A stretch of 64,000 nucleotides of DNA, from assembly GCF_027271155.1 (NCBI RefSeq), contig NZ_CP114542.1:1116001-1180000 (forward strand), given 5' to 3'. The number at the start of each line of letters is the position of its first letter. Position 1 is the first letter of the stretch. The DNA is from Brevundimonas subvibrioides (GTDB taxonomy: Bacteria; Pseudomonadota; Alphaproteobacteria; Caulobacterales; Caulobacteraceae). This document shows positions 50,008-59,771 of the stretch, piece by piece. The notes beneath the pieces are model-generated. The model was not told the DNA's origin and made no database searches. It saw nothing but the letters and a program-made list of their open reading frames with translations. The position numbers and the translations under genes were made by a program.

Positions 50008-50460
50008 GTGGTGATGGCCGCGCAGGGGTGGCTGGGGACGCCCTATCGGCATCAGGCGAGCACGAAGGGCGCGGGCGCGGACTGTCTGGGACTGGTGCGC
50101 GGGGTGTGGCGCGAGGTTATCGGCGAGGAGCCGGAGGCACTGCCGGCCTATGCGCCGGACTGGGCCGAGGTCGGTGGTGTCGAGACGCTGCTGGAGGCGG
50201 CGGGGCGGTGGCTGGTCGAGAAGCCGGTGAACGCGATGCGGCCGGGCGATGTGCTGCTGTTCCGGATGGTGGAGGGGGCCATGGTCAAGCACTGCGGGAT
50301 CGTGTCGTCCGTCGACGGACCGGAGCCGCGGATCATCCATGCCTACTGGGGGCGGGCGGTGGTCGAAAGCTGGATGGGGCCCTGGTGGCAGAGGCGGCTG
50401 GTGGCGGCCTTTGCCTGGCCCGTCCCGGCTCGGGGCCGGGATGACAAGAGAGGTTCCTGA
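50008..50460 (+). CDS. GTA cell-wall peptidase, NlpC/P60 family, g14
   Basis: A 150-residue NlpC/P60 cysteine peptidase that opens peptidoglycan during DNA delivery: VVMAAQGWLGTPYRHQASTKGAGADCLGLVRGVW with catalytic Cys in GADCLGL, and MVKHCGIV with the catalytic His. Length is normal if translation starts at the GTG at 50008 (alternatives GTG 50011, ATG 50014). The frame is open back to a GTG at 49834 (GTGA overlap with g13), which would add 58 repeat-encoded residues. The C-terminus RGRDDKRGS is encoded by a CCCGG/CCGGG palindrome with the GGGATGACAAG flank. Confidence 0.9.
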   Translation: MVMAAQGWLGTPYRHQASTKGAGADCLGLVRGVWREVIGEEPEALPAYAPDWAEVGGVETLLEAAGRWLVEKPVNAMRPGDVLLFRMVEGAMVKHCGIVSSVDGPEPRIIHAYWGRAVVESWMGPWWQRRLVAAFAWPVPARGRDDKRGS

Positions 50461-53400
50461 TGGCGCAGGTCGTTCTCGGCGGGATCGGACAGGCGATCGG
50501 CGGCGGACTCGGACGCAGCCTTGGCGCGGCGCTGGGGGGTGCGGCGGATCGCGCGCTGATCGGAGCCCTGTCGCCGGCGCGCCAGGTCGGGCCGAGGCTG
50601 GAGACGCTGAAGATCCAGTCGACGGCGGAAGGGTCGCCGATGGCCTGTGTGTTCGGACGCGCGCGCGTGACGGGTCAGCTGATCTGGGCGGCGCGGTTCC
50701 TGGAGCAGAGGAACCGGAGCGGGGGCGGCAAGGGCGGGCCGAGGACCGTCGACTATGGCTATTCGCTGAGCTTTGCGGTCGCGCTGTGCGAGGGGCCGAT
50801 CGACGGGATCGGGCGGGTCTGGGCCGACGGCACGCCGATGGACCAGACGGGTGTGGCGATGCGGGTCTATCGCGGGAGCGAGGATCAGACGCCGGATCCG
50901 CTGATCGAGGCGGTGGAGGGGGCGGCACCCGCCTATCGCGGGACGGCCTATGTGGTGTTCGAGGACCTGCCCCTGGGGCCCTATGGCGATCGGATGCCGC
51001 AGCTGAGCTTCGAGGTGTTTCGCAGGCCGGAAGGCGACGGGCTGGAGACGATGCTGGAGGGTGTCTGCCTGATCCCCGGAGCGGGGGAGTTCGTGCTGGC
51101 AACGCAAGCCGTGATGCGGCGTGAGGGGCTGACGCGGACGCGGCCCGAGAACATGCACCTGGGCGATGGGCGGACGGACCTGATCGCTTCGCTGGACCAG
51201 CTGGCGGCGCAGCTGCCGAACCTCAAGCGGGTCAGTCTGGTGATCGGCTGGTTCGGGACCGACCTGAGGGCCGGGCACTGTGTGGTGAAGCCGGGAGTGG
51301 AGCGGCGGAACAAGCCGACCGAGCCGCTGATCTGGTCTGTGGCGGGGCTGGGGCGCGATGAGGCACATCTGATCTCGGAGGTCGATGGCCGGCCTGGCTA
51401 TGGCGGGACGCCGTCGGACGAGAGTGTGCGCCAGACGGTGGCGGCGCTGAAGGCGCGGGGATGGGCGGTGACGCTTTATCCCTTCGTGTTCATGGACTGC
51501 GAAGGCTATCCGTGGCGTGGGCGACTGAAGGGCGAGGACGGGCCGGGGGCGGCGGCCGAGGTCGCCGCGGTGTTCGGGACGGCGGACGGGTGGGGCCTGC
51601 GGAGGCTGGCGCTGCACTATGCCGGGCTAGCGGCCGAGACGGGTTGTGACGGGCTGCTGATCGGGTCGGAGATGCGGGGCCTGACCAGGACGCGGGACGC
51701 GGCGGGTGGATATCCGGCGGTTCAGCAATACCGGACGCTGGCGGCGGAATGCCGCGCCGTGGTGGGGCCGGGGGTGGCCCTGTCCTATGCCGCGGACTGG
51801 TCGGAGTATTCGGGACATCGACCGGATGACGGGTCGGGGGATGTGGTGTTTCACCTCGATCCGCTGTGGGCGGATGAGGCGATCGATTACGTCGGCATCG
51901 ACTGGTATCCGCCGCTGGGCGACTGGCGGGGCGGCGATGGCGGGCGGGATGCTGAGGCGTTCGCGGGGCCGGACGATCCCCTCTATCTGGGCACCCAAGT
52001 CGCGGGCGGCGAGGGGTTCGACTGGTTCTATGCCGACGTGGCGGATCGGGCGGCGCAGGTACGCACCGCCATCGCTGACAAGGCGCACGGCGAGAACTGG
52101 GTGTTTCGGCCCAAAGACCTGAAGGGCTGGTGGAGCCATGCCCATTATGACCGGCCGGGCGGGGTGCGGTCCGCGGTGCCGACGGCCTGGGTGCCGGGGA
52201 TGAAGCCGATCCGGCTGACGGAGTTCGGCTGCGCGGCGGTGGACCGCGGTGGTAATGCGCCGAACCTGTTCCAGGACCCGAAGTCGGCCGAGAGTTCGCT
52301 GCCACCTTTCTCGACGGGCGCGAGGAACGACGGGATGCAGCGGCGGGCGCTGGAGGCGGTGCTGAAGCATTTCGCAACGGGTCCGAACAATCCGCTGTCG
52401 CCGGTCTATGGCGGGCCGATGCTGGCCGGGGCGGACGCCTGGTGCTGGGACGCGCGGCCCTATCCGGCGTTTCCGGCGCTGGGTGACGTCTGGGCCGATG
52501 CGGGCGCATGGCGGGCCGGACACTGGCTGAACGGGAGAGTCGGCGGCGAGGCACGGGCGCTGCTGGCGGCGATCCTTCGGCGGGGCGGTCTGGAGACCGA
52601 CGGGTTCGAGGTCGGGGAGCCGGTCGGGAAAGTTTCGGGCTATGTGATCGATCGACCGATGCGGACGCGCGATGCTCTGGAACCTCTGCTGGGGGCCTTC
52701 GACATGGTCGGGGCCGAGCGGGACGGACGGGTGGCACTGGTCGGGGTCGAGGCGGCGGACACGACGGTCGCGCTCACGGCGCTGGCGCTGGGCGAAGAGG
52801 CGTCGGGGCCAGTGCAGGAGCGGGTCCTGGAGGCGCGGCCGAACACGGCCCGGGTTCGGTTCATCGACGACGGGGCGGACTATCAGACCGGCGCGGTCGT
52901 GGCGCGGGCCGAGGCGGCGACAGGCGGCGGTGGGGTCGACGTGGACCTGCCGGCCGTCTGCGGGACGGCCCTGGGGACGGCGCTGGCGCGGCGGATGCTG
53001 GCGGCGGATGGGGCGGATCGGCTGACGCTGGCCCTGGGGCCGCTGGAAGCGTTGCGGCTGGAGCCCGGCGATACGGTGGCGGTGGAGGGCGAGACCGGGG
53101 GGTGGCGCGTCGAGCGTGTGTCGCTGGACGAAACGCCGTCGGCGCGGCTGGCCCGCCGGACAGGCGGCGTCGCCGGGGAGGACGATGGGCCGACGCGGCT
53201 GTCGGAAGGGGCCGAGCCGCCGGGGGTGCCGTTCGCCCGAATTCTGGATCTGCCCGGGCTGCCGGGTGCGGAAACCGATGGTCGACCGATCGTGATCGCG
53301 GCGGGCCATCCCTGGCGGCCGATGGCGGTCCATGTCGGGGAGACGTCCCGGGCACTGATACAGCGTGGCACCGTCGATACGCCCGCGACCGTGGGGCGGC

Positions 53401-54149
53401 TGGTCGGGGATCTGGGGCCCGGGCCGGTCGATCGATGGGACGAGGTGAATACGCTCGTCGTCGCGCTGGAGGGCACCGCGCCGACTTCCGCGAGCGACGG
53501 TGCCGTGCTGGGCCACGCCAATCTGCTGGCGGTCGAGGGCGTGGCGGGATGGGAGATTCTGTCGTTCCGGGAGGCGACCCTGGTTTCCTCGGGAATCTGG
53601 CGGCTGTCGGGTCTGCTGCGCGGGCAGCAGGGCACGGAGGTGGAGGCCGAAGGCGGCGCGGCGGTCGGAGCGACGGTGGTCGTGCTGGACGGGCGCGCGG
53701 GCCGGCTGGACCTCAATCCGGCCGAGCGGAGGCTGGATCGCCTGGCGCGGATCGGGCCGGTCGGGGCTGTGCCGGGCGGCGTGGGCTTCGCCGAGGTGCC
53801 GTTCCGGTTCGAGGGTGTGGTCGATCGGCCATGGAGACCGGCGGCACTGCGGGTCGCGCCGGGACCAGACGGGCTGGGCGTCAGCTGGCTGCCGCGCGTG
53901 CGGGTCGGGGGCGATCGGTGGGACATCGAAGCGGCGGAGGTGGACGCCCGACGGTTCCGGGTGCGTGTGCTGGACGGCGACGTCGAGCGGCGGGTGTTCG
54001 AGGTCGAGGGGCTGTCGGCGGTCTATGCCGTGGCGGACCTGGCGGCAGACTTTCCGGGAGGGCCGGGGGAGGGCGCCAGGGTCGCCGTGGCGCAGTATGG
54101 GGTCGACTGGGGCTGGGGCCGGGAGGCGGTTTGCAGGCTGGCGGCCTGA
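50460..54149 (+). CDS. GTA baseplate megatron protein with TIM-barrel domain, g15
   Basis: A 1229-residue multidomain baseplate/tip protein. An N-terminal hydrophobic glycine-rich segment (VLGGIGQAIGGGLGRSLGAALGG) is followed by hub domains (FGRARVTGQLIWAARF, SFAVALCEGPIDGIGRVWADG), a glycosidase-like TIM barrel (about 330-640: FVFMDCEGYPWRG, GLRRLALHYAGLAAETGCDGLLIGSEMRGLTR, ALSYAADWSEYSGH, YVGIDWYPPLGDW, IRLTEFGCAAVDRG) and a phage tail-3 type region (GYVIDRPMRTRDALEPLLGAFDM). Matches RcGTA g15 in length and order. TGATG couples it to g14. It is the last structural gene of the cluster. Confidence 0.93.
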   Translation: MAQVVLGGIGQAIGGGLGRSLGAALGGAADRALIGALSPARQVGPRLETLKIQSTAEGSPMACVFGRARVTGQLIWAARFLEQRNRSGGGKGGPRTVDYGYSLSFAVALCEGPIDGIGRVWADGTPMDQTGVAMRVYRGSEDQTPDPLIEAVEGAAPAYRGTAYVVFEDLPLGPYGDRMPQLSFEVFRRPEGDGLETMLEGVCLIPGAGEFVLATQAVMRREGLTRTRPENMHLGDGRTDLIASLDQLAAQLPNLKRVSLVIGWFGTDLRAGHCVVKPGVERRNKPTEPLIWSVAGLGRDEAHLISEVDGRPGYGGTPSDESVRQTVAALKARGWAVTLYPFVFMDCEGYPWRGRLKGEDGPGAAAEVAAVFGTADGWGLRRLALHYAGLAAETGCDGLLIGSEMRGLTRTRDAAGGYPAVQQYRTLAAECRAVVGPGVALSYAADWSEYSGHRPDDGSGDVVFHLDPLWADEAIDYVGIDWYPPLGDWRGGDGGRDAEAFAGPDDPLYLGTQVAGGEGFDWFYADVADRAAQVRTAIADKAHGENWVFRPKDLKGWWSHAHYDRPGGVRSAVPTAWVPGMKPIRLTEFGCAAVDRGGNAPNLFQDPKSAESSLPPFSTGARNDGMQRRALEAVLKHFATGPNNPLSPVYGGPMLAGADAWCWDARPYPAFPALGDVWADAGAWRAGHWLNGRVGGEARALLAAILRRGGLETDGFEVGEPVGKVSGYVIDRPMRTRDALEPLLGAFDMVGAERDGRVALVGVEAADTTVALTALALGEEASGPVQERVLEARPNTARVRFIDDGADYQTGAVVARAEAATGGGGVDVDLPAVCGTALGTALARRMLAADGADRLTLALGPLEALRLEPGDTVAVEGETGGWRVERVSLDETPSARLARRTGGVAGEDDGPTRLSEGAEPPGVPFARILDLPGLPGAETDGRPIVIAAGHPWRPMAVHVGETSRALIQRGTVDTPATVGRLVGDLGPGPVDRWDEVNTLVVALEGTAPTSASDGAVLGHANLLAVEGVAGWEILSFREATLVSSGIWRLSGLLRGQQGTEVEAEGGAAVGATVVVLDGRAGRLDLNPAERRLDRLARIGPVGAVPGGVGFAEVPFRFEGVVDRPWRPAALRVAPGPDGLGVSWLPRVRVGGDRWDIEAAEVDARRFRVRVLDGDVERRVFEVEGLSAVYAVADLAADFPGGPGEGARVAVAQYGVDWGWGREAVCRLAA

Positions 54150-54249
54150 AAAACGATTGCGCAGCGCGGTCCATGCCCTAACTGACAGGGAAGCGTTCCG
54201 GCATGTGATGCAGGGGCGACCCTGATTCTCTGACGGAGCGGCGAACGGC

Positions 54250-55167
54250 GTGGCGGGCGATCCCTATAAGGAACTGGGCGTGTCCAGGGGGGCGAGCGCC
54301 GCCGAGATCAAGGCCGCGTTCCGCAAGCTGGCCAAGGAACTGCACCCCGACAAGAACCCCGGCGACGCCAGGGCCGAAGAGCGGTTCAAGCGTGCCTCTG
54401 CGGCCTTCGACATCCTGAGCGACCCCGAGAAGAAGGCGCAGTTCGACGCCGGACGGATCGATGCCGACGGCCAGCAGAAATATGGCGGCGGCTATGGCGG
54501 TGGTTCGTCGGGCGGAACGAGCGGTGGGTTCGGCGGCTTCGGCGCGGGCGGCCCCGGTGGACGGGCAGCGTTCGAGGACCTGGATCTGGAGGAGATATTC
54601 GGGCGGTTCGGCGGCGGCGGGGCCGCGCGGGGGCCGGGTCGCGGCATGGGGCGCGGGCAGGATGTGCGGGCCACGCTGGAGATCAGTCTGGAGGATTCCA
54701 TCGTCGGGGCGACGCGGCGGATCCAGTTCTCGGACGGGCGCACGCTGGACGTGACCATTCCCAAGGGCGCGGCCAGCGGGCAGACGATCCGGTTGCGCGG
54801 ACAGGGTGCGCCCGGGCGGACAGAAGCGGGCGATGCGCTGATCGAGCTGCGGATCGCGGTCCATCCGGTGTTCAAGGTGGACGGGGCGGATCTGATCATG
54901 GATCTGCCGCTCTCGGTGCCGGATGCGGTTCTGGGGGGCAAGGTGGAATGCCCGACCCCGGACGGGCCGGTCTCGGTGACGGTGCCGAAGGGGGCCAACT
55001 CGGGCCAGACGCTGCGGCTGAAGGGCAAGGGGGCCTATGCGGGTGGATCGCGCGGCGACCTGAAGGCGCGACTGATCGTGACCTTGCCCGAGACCATCGA
55101 TCCGATATTGCAACGGATCGCGGAGGACTGGCGCAAAAGCCGTCCCTACAGGCCCGGAAAGAGCTGA
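54250..55167 (+). CDS. CbpA-like DnaJ-family co-chaperone
   Basis: A 305-residue J-domain protein stimulating DnaK. The J-domain (3-65) has HPD at 32-34 (LHPDKNP); a Gly/Phe-rich region (75-130) follows, then the two C-terminal substrate domains (ATLEISLEDSIVGATRRIQF, VTIPKGAASGQTIRLRGQG, LDLPLSVPDAVLGGKVECPT, PKGANSGQTLRLKGKGA). There is no zinc-finger domain, so it is CbpA/class II rather than DnaJ. The GTG start has GGAG upstream. It follows the GTA cluster by 100 bp but is a housekeeping gene. Confidence 0.9.
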   Translation: MAGDPYKELGVSRGASAAEIKAAFRKLAKELHPDKNPGDARAEERFKRASAAFDILSDPEKKAQFDAGRIDADGQQKYGGGYGGGSSGGTSGGFGGFGAGGPGGRAAFEDLDLEEIFGRFGGGGAARGPGRGMGRGQDVRATLEISLEDSIVGATRRIQFSDGRTLDVTIPKGAASGQTIRLRGQGAPGRTEAGDALIELRIAVHPVFKVDGADLIMDLPLSVPDAVLGGKVECPTPDGPVSVTVPKGANSGQTLRLKGKGAYAGGSRGDLKARLIVTLPETIDPILQRIAEDWRKSRPYRPGKS

Positions 55168-55169
55168 GC

Positions 55170-56324
55170 GTGGACAAGCCGAGTGTAAAGCCGAAGCGGC
55201 CGTGGTTCTCGGCCGGGCCGACGGCCAAGCGGCCGGGCTGGTCGTCTGAAGGGCTGCCGCAGACCCTGCTGGGGCGGGGGATCCGCGCACCGGAGGTGGT
55301 GGAGCGTTTCGCCCATGGCATCCGCCTGACCAAGGCGGTGCTGGAGGTGCCCGAGGACTGGGTGCTGGCCTATCTGCCGGGATCGGACACGGGTGCGGTC
55401 GAGGCGGCCATGTGGTCGATGTTGGGCCAGCGGCCGGTGCAGGTCATGGCGTTCGAGAATTTCGGCAAGCAGTGGGCCGTCGATGCGAAAGACCACCTGA
55501 AGCTCGACGACCTGGAACTGCTGGAAGCGCCCTGGGGCGAACTGCCGGACCTTTCGCGCGTGGACCCCGACAAGGACCTGGTGTTTCCGTGGAACGGGAC
55601 GACGTCTGGTGTTCGGGTGCCGAACGCGGACTTCATCTCGAGGGACCGGACGGGGCTGGCGATCTGCGATGCGACGTCGGCGGCCTTCGCGATGGCCATC
55701 GACTATTCCAGGCTGGATGTGGTGACGTTCAGCTTCCAGAAGGCGCTGGGCGGAGAGGCCGGGATCGGGGTCGCGGCCCTGTCGCCGCGTGCGATCGAGC
55801 GGCTGGACACCTATGTGCCGCCCCGGCCCGTGCCCAAGGTCCTGCGGCTCAGAGACGCCAAGGGGTTCGACCGGGCGCTGGCCACGGGGTCGATGATCAA
55901 CACCTTCAGCCTGTGGACGCTGGAGGACTGGATCGATGCGCTGGAGTGGGCGGAAAGCGTCGGGGGGTTGAGCGAGCTGATCCGCCGCACCGACGCCAAT
56001 GCGGCGGCGCTGCAGGCCTGGGTGGAGCGGACGGACTGGATCGAAAGCCTGGCCGTCGATCCGGCGACGCGGTCGACGACCTCGGTCTGCCTGAAGATCG
56101 TCGACCCGCGCGTGACAGCCCTGGACGAGGCGGGACGTCAGGCCTTCGTCAAGCGGATGAAGGGCCTGCTGGAGGCCGAGGGCGCGGCGTTCGACGTCGA
56201 GAGCCACCGCAACGCGCCGGCGGGCCTGCGGCTCTGGTGCGGCTGCACGGTCGAGACCGAGGACGTGCTGGCGGCAACGCCTTGGCTGGATTGGGCGTTC
56301 GGGGCGGCGGTCGCGGAGCTGTGA
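55170..56324 (+). CDS. serC: phosphoserine aminotransferase
   Basis: The PLP-dependent enzyme that converts 3-phosphohydroxypyruvate and glutamate to phosphoserine in serine synthesis (and acts in PLP synthesis). The 384-residue protein has the alphaproteobacterial SerC sequence: PTAKRPGWSSEGL, FENFGKQW, DLVFPWNGTTSGVRVPN, ICDATSAAFAM and the PLP lysine K191 in SFQKALGGEAGIG. A GTG two bases after the DnaJ stop is the start. The usual partner serA is not adjacent here; purA follows. Confidence 0.9.
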   Translation: MDKPSVKPKRPWFSAGPTAKRPGWSSEGLPQTLLGRGIRAPEVVERFAHGIRLTKAVLEVPEDWVLAYLPGSDTGAVEAAMWSMLGQRPVQVMAFENFGKQWAVDAKDHLKLDDLELLEAPWGELPDLSRVDPDKDLVFPWNGTTSGVRVPNADFISRDRTGLAICDATSAAFAMAIDYSRLDVVTFSFQKALGGEAGIGVAALSPRAIERLDTYVPPRPVPKVLRLRDAKGFDRALATGSMINTFSLWTLEDWIDALEWAESVGGLSELIRRTDANAAALQAWVERTDWIESLAVDPATRSTTSVCLKIVDPRVTALDEAGRQAFVKRMKGLLEAEGAAFDVESHRNAPAGLRLWCGCTVETEDVLAATPWLDWAFGAAVAEL

Positions 56325-56332
56325 CGGTTTAA

Positions 56333-56375
56333 TCGTCCCGGTCGGGACGACATCCGCCCATTCGACCGCTATAGC
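56333..56375 (+). promoter_or_regulatory. serC-purA hairpin and predicted purA promoter
   Basis: A 7-bp hairpin (TCGTCCC-GGTC-GGGACGA type, 56333-56350) follows the serC stop and may end its transcript. GCTATAGC at 56368-56375 matches the Caulobacter housekeeping -10 element, 30 bases before the purA TTG start. Confidence 0.45.
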
Positions 56376-56404
56376 CCTCCCCGCATTCAGCGGAGACGAA
56401 TCCT

Positions 56405-57700
<1,296 letters not shown>

Positions 57701-57773
57701 AAAAGTCGTTTCGGTTCAACGTCGCCTTAACCGCCGCAGCGCTAGGTATCCCCTTCAGCCAGGAGGGCCAAGC

Positions 57774-58580
57774 TTGTTCTCAGCCGATACCAAGACCCTG
57801 AACCGGATCGAGCCCGTGGTGCGCCGCGTGCTGATCGCCGATCCGAACCTGGCGTCCGCACGTCTGTTGCAGGACATCATGAAAAGCATGGGTGCGCGCG
57901 AGGTCGTGACCGAGGCCGATGAGCACCGGGCGTTGGACCACGCGCGCGAGATGGAGCCAGGGCTGATTTTCACGGAGCGCAGCGGGCCCAAGCTGGACGG
58001 AGAACAACTGGCCCGACGCATCCGCCGTTCGCACCTGGCCTGCCGCCGGGCGCCGATCATCATGGTTACGGCCGACGCGACGGCGACTTCCATCAGGGGG
58101 GCCCGCGACGTGGGTGTCCACGAATTCCTGAGAAAACCCTTCGCCAGCGCCGACCTGTTCAGGCGGATCGAGAACGTGGCCCTGAAGCCGCGCGACTGGG
58201 TCGAGGGGGTTCGTTACGTCGGACCGGACCGACGCCGGTTCAACTCGGGCGAATATGCGGGGCCGCAGAAGCGGACGGCCGACAAGCCGGCTTCAGCGGC
58301 GCAAGCAGCCCTGGAGGTCAAGGATCAGGCAATGCGCATTCTGGCGGCGGCGCTGGCGAAATTCGACAACGATCCGACCCAGGCGACGCGCGCCATCAGG
58401 CAGCAGGTGGAGACGTTGAAGGCGGTGGCCACAAAGAACTCCGACGCCCGCCTGGCGATCGCCGTGGCCGGGCTGGACGGCTATATGGCGCTGGGAGCGC
58501 CGAACAAGGCCGGGCTGGCCGAACCGATCGGCGCCATCCTGGCGCTTGCCCCGCCCGAGACACTGGCCCGGGCGGGCTGA
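57774..58580 (+). CDS. receiver-domain protein with Glu at the phospho-site
   Basis: A 268-residue protein with an N-terminal receiver-like domain (about 17-140): a single acidic residue D23 (VLIADPN), VTAD near 98-101 and K121 in FLRKPF, but the phospho-acceptor position in GLIFTERSGPKLDG is Glu68, not Asp. It may be a pseudo-receiver locked in one state. A basic segment (YVGPDRRRF) and a helical C-terminal domain (about 170-260) follow. The TTG start has a perfect AGGAGG. The gene converges on rpoH with 12 bp between stops. Partner unknown. Confidence 0.75.
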   Translation: MFSADTKTLNRIEPVVRRVLIADPNLASARLLQDIMKSMGAREVVTEADEHRALDHAREMEPGLIFTERSGPKLDGEQLARRIRRSHLACRRAPIIMVTADATATSIRGARDVGVHEFLRKPFASADLFRRIENVALKPRDWVEGVRYVGPDRRRFNSGEYAGPQKRTADKPASAAQAALEVKDQAMRILAAALAKFDNDPTQATRAIRQQVETLKAVATKNSDARLAIAVAGLDGYMALGAPNKAGLAEPIGAILALAPPETLARAG

Positions 58581-58592
58581 CGCCGCGTCGAG

Positions 58593-59480
58593 TCAGGCGT
58601 CGATGAGGTTTCGCTCCTCGGCCGCAGCGCGCATGGCCTTTTGCAGCTTCTCGAACGCGCGAACCTCGATCTGACGGACGCGTTCGCGGCTGACCCCGTA
58701 TTCGCCCGCGAGTTCTTCAAGGGTGACCGGATCGTCCTTCAGTCGACGTTCGGTCAGGATGTGCTTTTCGCGCTCGGTCAGCTCGCCCATGGCCTCTTCC
58801 AGCAGGCTCATGCGGATCGATTTTTCCTCTGAGTCGGCCAGAGCGGTCTCCTGCGAGACCGCGTTGTCGTCCGACAGCCAGTCCTGCCACTCGCTTTCGC
58901 CGTCGACCCGCAGGGGAGCATTGAGCGAGGCGTCGCCGCCGAGACGGCGGTTCATGTTGGTGACCTCTTCTTCCGACACGCCCAGCTTGGTGGCAATGGC
59001 GGCGAGATGCTCGGGGCGCAGATCGCCTTCCTCGAAGGCCGAGATCTGGCTCTTGGCCTTGCGCAGGTTGAAGAACAGCTTCTTCTGCGCGGCGGTGGTG
59101 CCCATTTTCACGAGCGACCAGCTGCGAAGGATGTATTCCTGGATCGAGGCGCGAATCCACCACATGGCGTAGGTCGCCAGGCGGAAGCCCTTGTCCGGGT
59201 CGAATTTCTTGACGGCCTGCATCAGGCCGACGTTGCCTTCCGAGATCACCTCGCCGATCGGCAGGCCGTAGCCGCGATAACCCATGGCGATCTTGGCCAC
59301 GAGGCGAAGGTGGGATGTGACCAGGCGGTGGGCGCTTTCGGAATCCTGGTGTTCGGACCAGCGTTTCGCCAGCATGAACTCCTCGTCCTTGGTCAGCATC
59401 GGAAACTTGCGGATTTCCGTCAGATATCGCGACAGCCCCTGTTCAGGCGACATCACCGCGAGTGATTTCATTGCAGCCAT
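58593..59480 (-). CDS. rpoH: heat-shock sigma factor RpoH (sigma 32)
   Basis: A 295-residue alternative sigma factor directing RNA polymerase to heat-shock promoters. Region 2 (YGLPIGEVISEGNVGLMQAVKKFDPDKGFRLATYAMWWIRASIQEYILRSWSLVK) contains the -10 recognition helix; the RpoH box QKKLFFNLR is at 132-140; region 4 (LTEREKHILTERRLKDDPVTLEELAGEYGVSRERVRQIEVRAFEKL) recognises the -35. The start at 59480 has GGAGGGACC upstream. A housekeeping-type promoter lies about 180 bp upstream. Confidence 0.96.
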   Translation of the reverse strand: MAAMKSLAVMSPEQGLSRYLTEIRKFPMLTKDEEFMLAKRWSEHQDSESAHRLVTSHLRLVAKIAMGYRGYGLPIGEVISEGNVGLMQAVKKFDPDKGFRLATYAMWWIRASIQEYILRSWSLVKMGTTAAQKKLFFNLRKAKSQISAFEEGDLRPEHLAAIATKLGVSEEEVTNMNRRLGGDASLNAPLRVDGESEWQDWLSDDNAVSQETALADSEEKSIRMSLLEEAMGELTEREKHILTERRLKDDPVTLEELAGEYGVSRERVRQIEVRAFEKLQKAMRAAAEERNLIDA

Positions 59481-59657
59481 GTTTGGTCCCTCCGAACCCA
59501 GATCCGAGCAGGCTCGACGCAGGCGGCCACCGGATGTGCACCGCCTCCTCACCCCTCAACCGGACAGATAGCGATGGGTTGCCGCCCTTGTCAGAGGCGG
59601 ATCGTCACAGAGACCTGCGACCGTGACCCTGGCGCCACTTGCACCGTTCGGGAGGGT

Positions 59658-59686
59658 GTATAGCAGGTAGTGCGTAGTTAATCAAG
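59658..59686 (-). promoter_or_regulatory. predicted rpoH promoter
   Basis: On the minus strand, TTGATTA (ending near 59679) and GCTATAC (59664-59658), about 14 bases apart, fit the Caulobacter housekeeping pattern (TTGACGS, 10-14 bases, GCTANAWC). It leaves a long leader of roughly 170 bases before the rpoH ATG, room for regulation. A sigma-32 promoter was not identified with confidence. Confidence 0.5.
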
Positions 59687-59771
59687 ACTTACTCAATGCC
59701 GCGCCTGTTCCGGGCAGGCGTATGTATCGTTTCGCCAACAACTCTTCGATCGTTACCCGCGTGCGTCCCCG

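Noticed and set aside
51627-53516. Very long minus-strand open frame opposite g15
   Set aside because: It follows from high-GC codon use on the plus strand. The g15 frame has clear family motifs; the opposite frame is Arg/Pro-rich noise.
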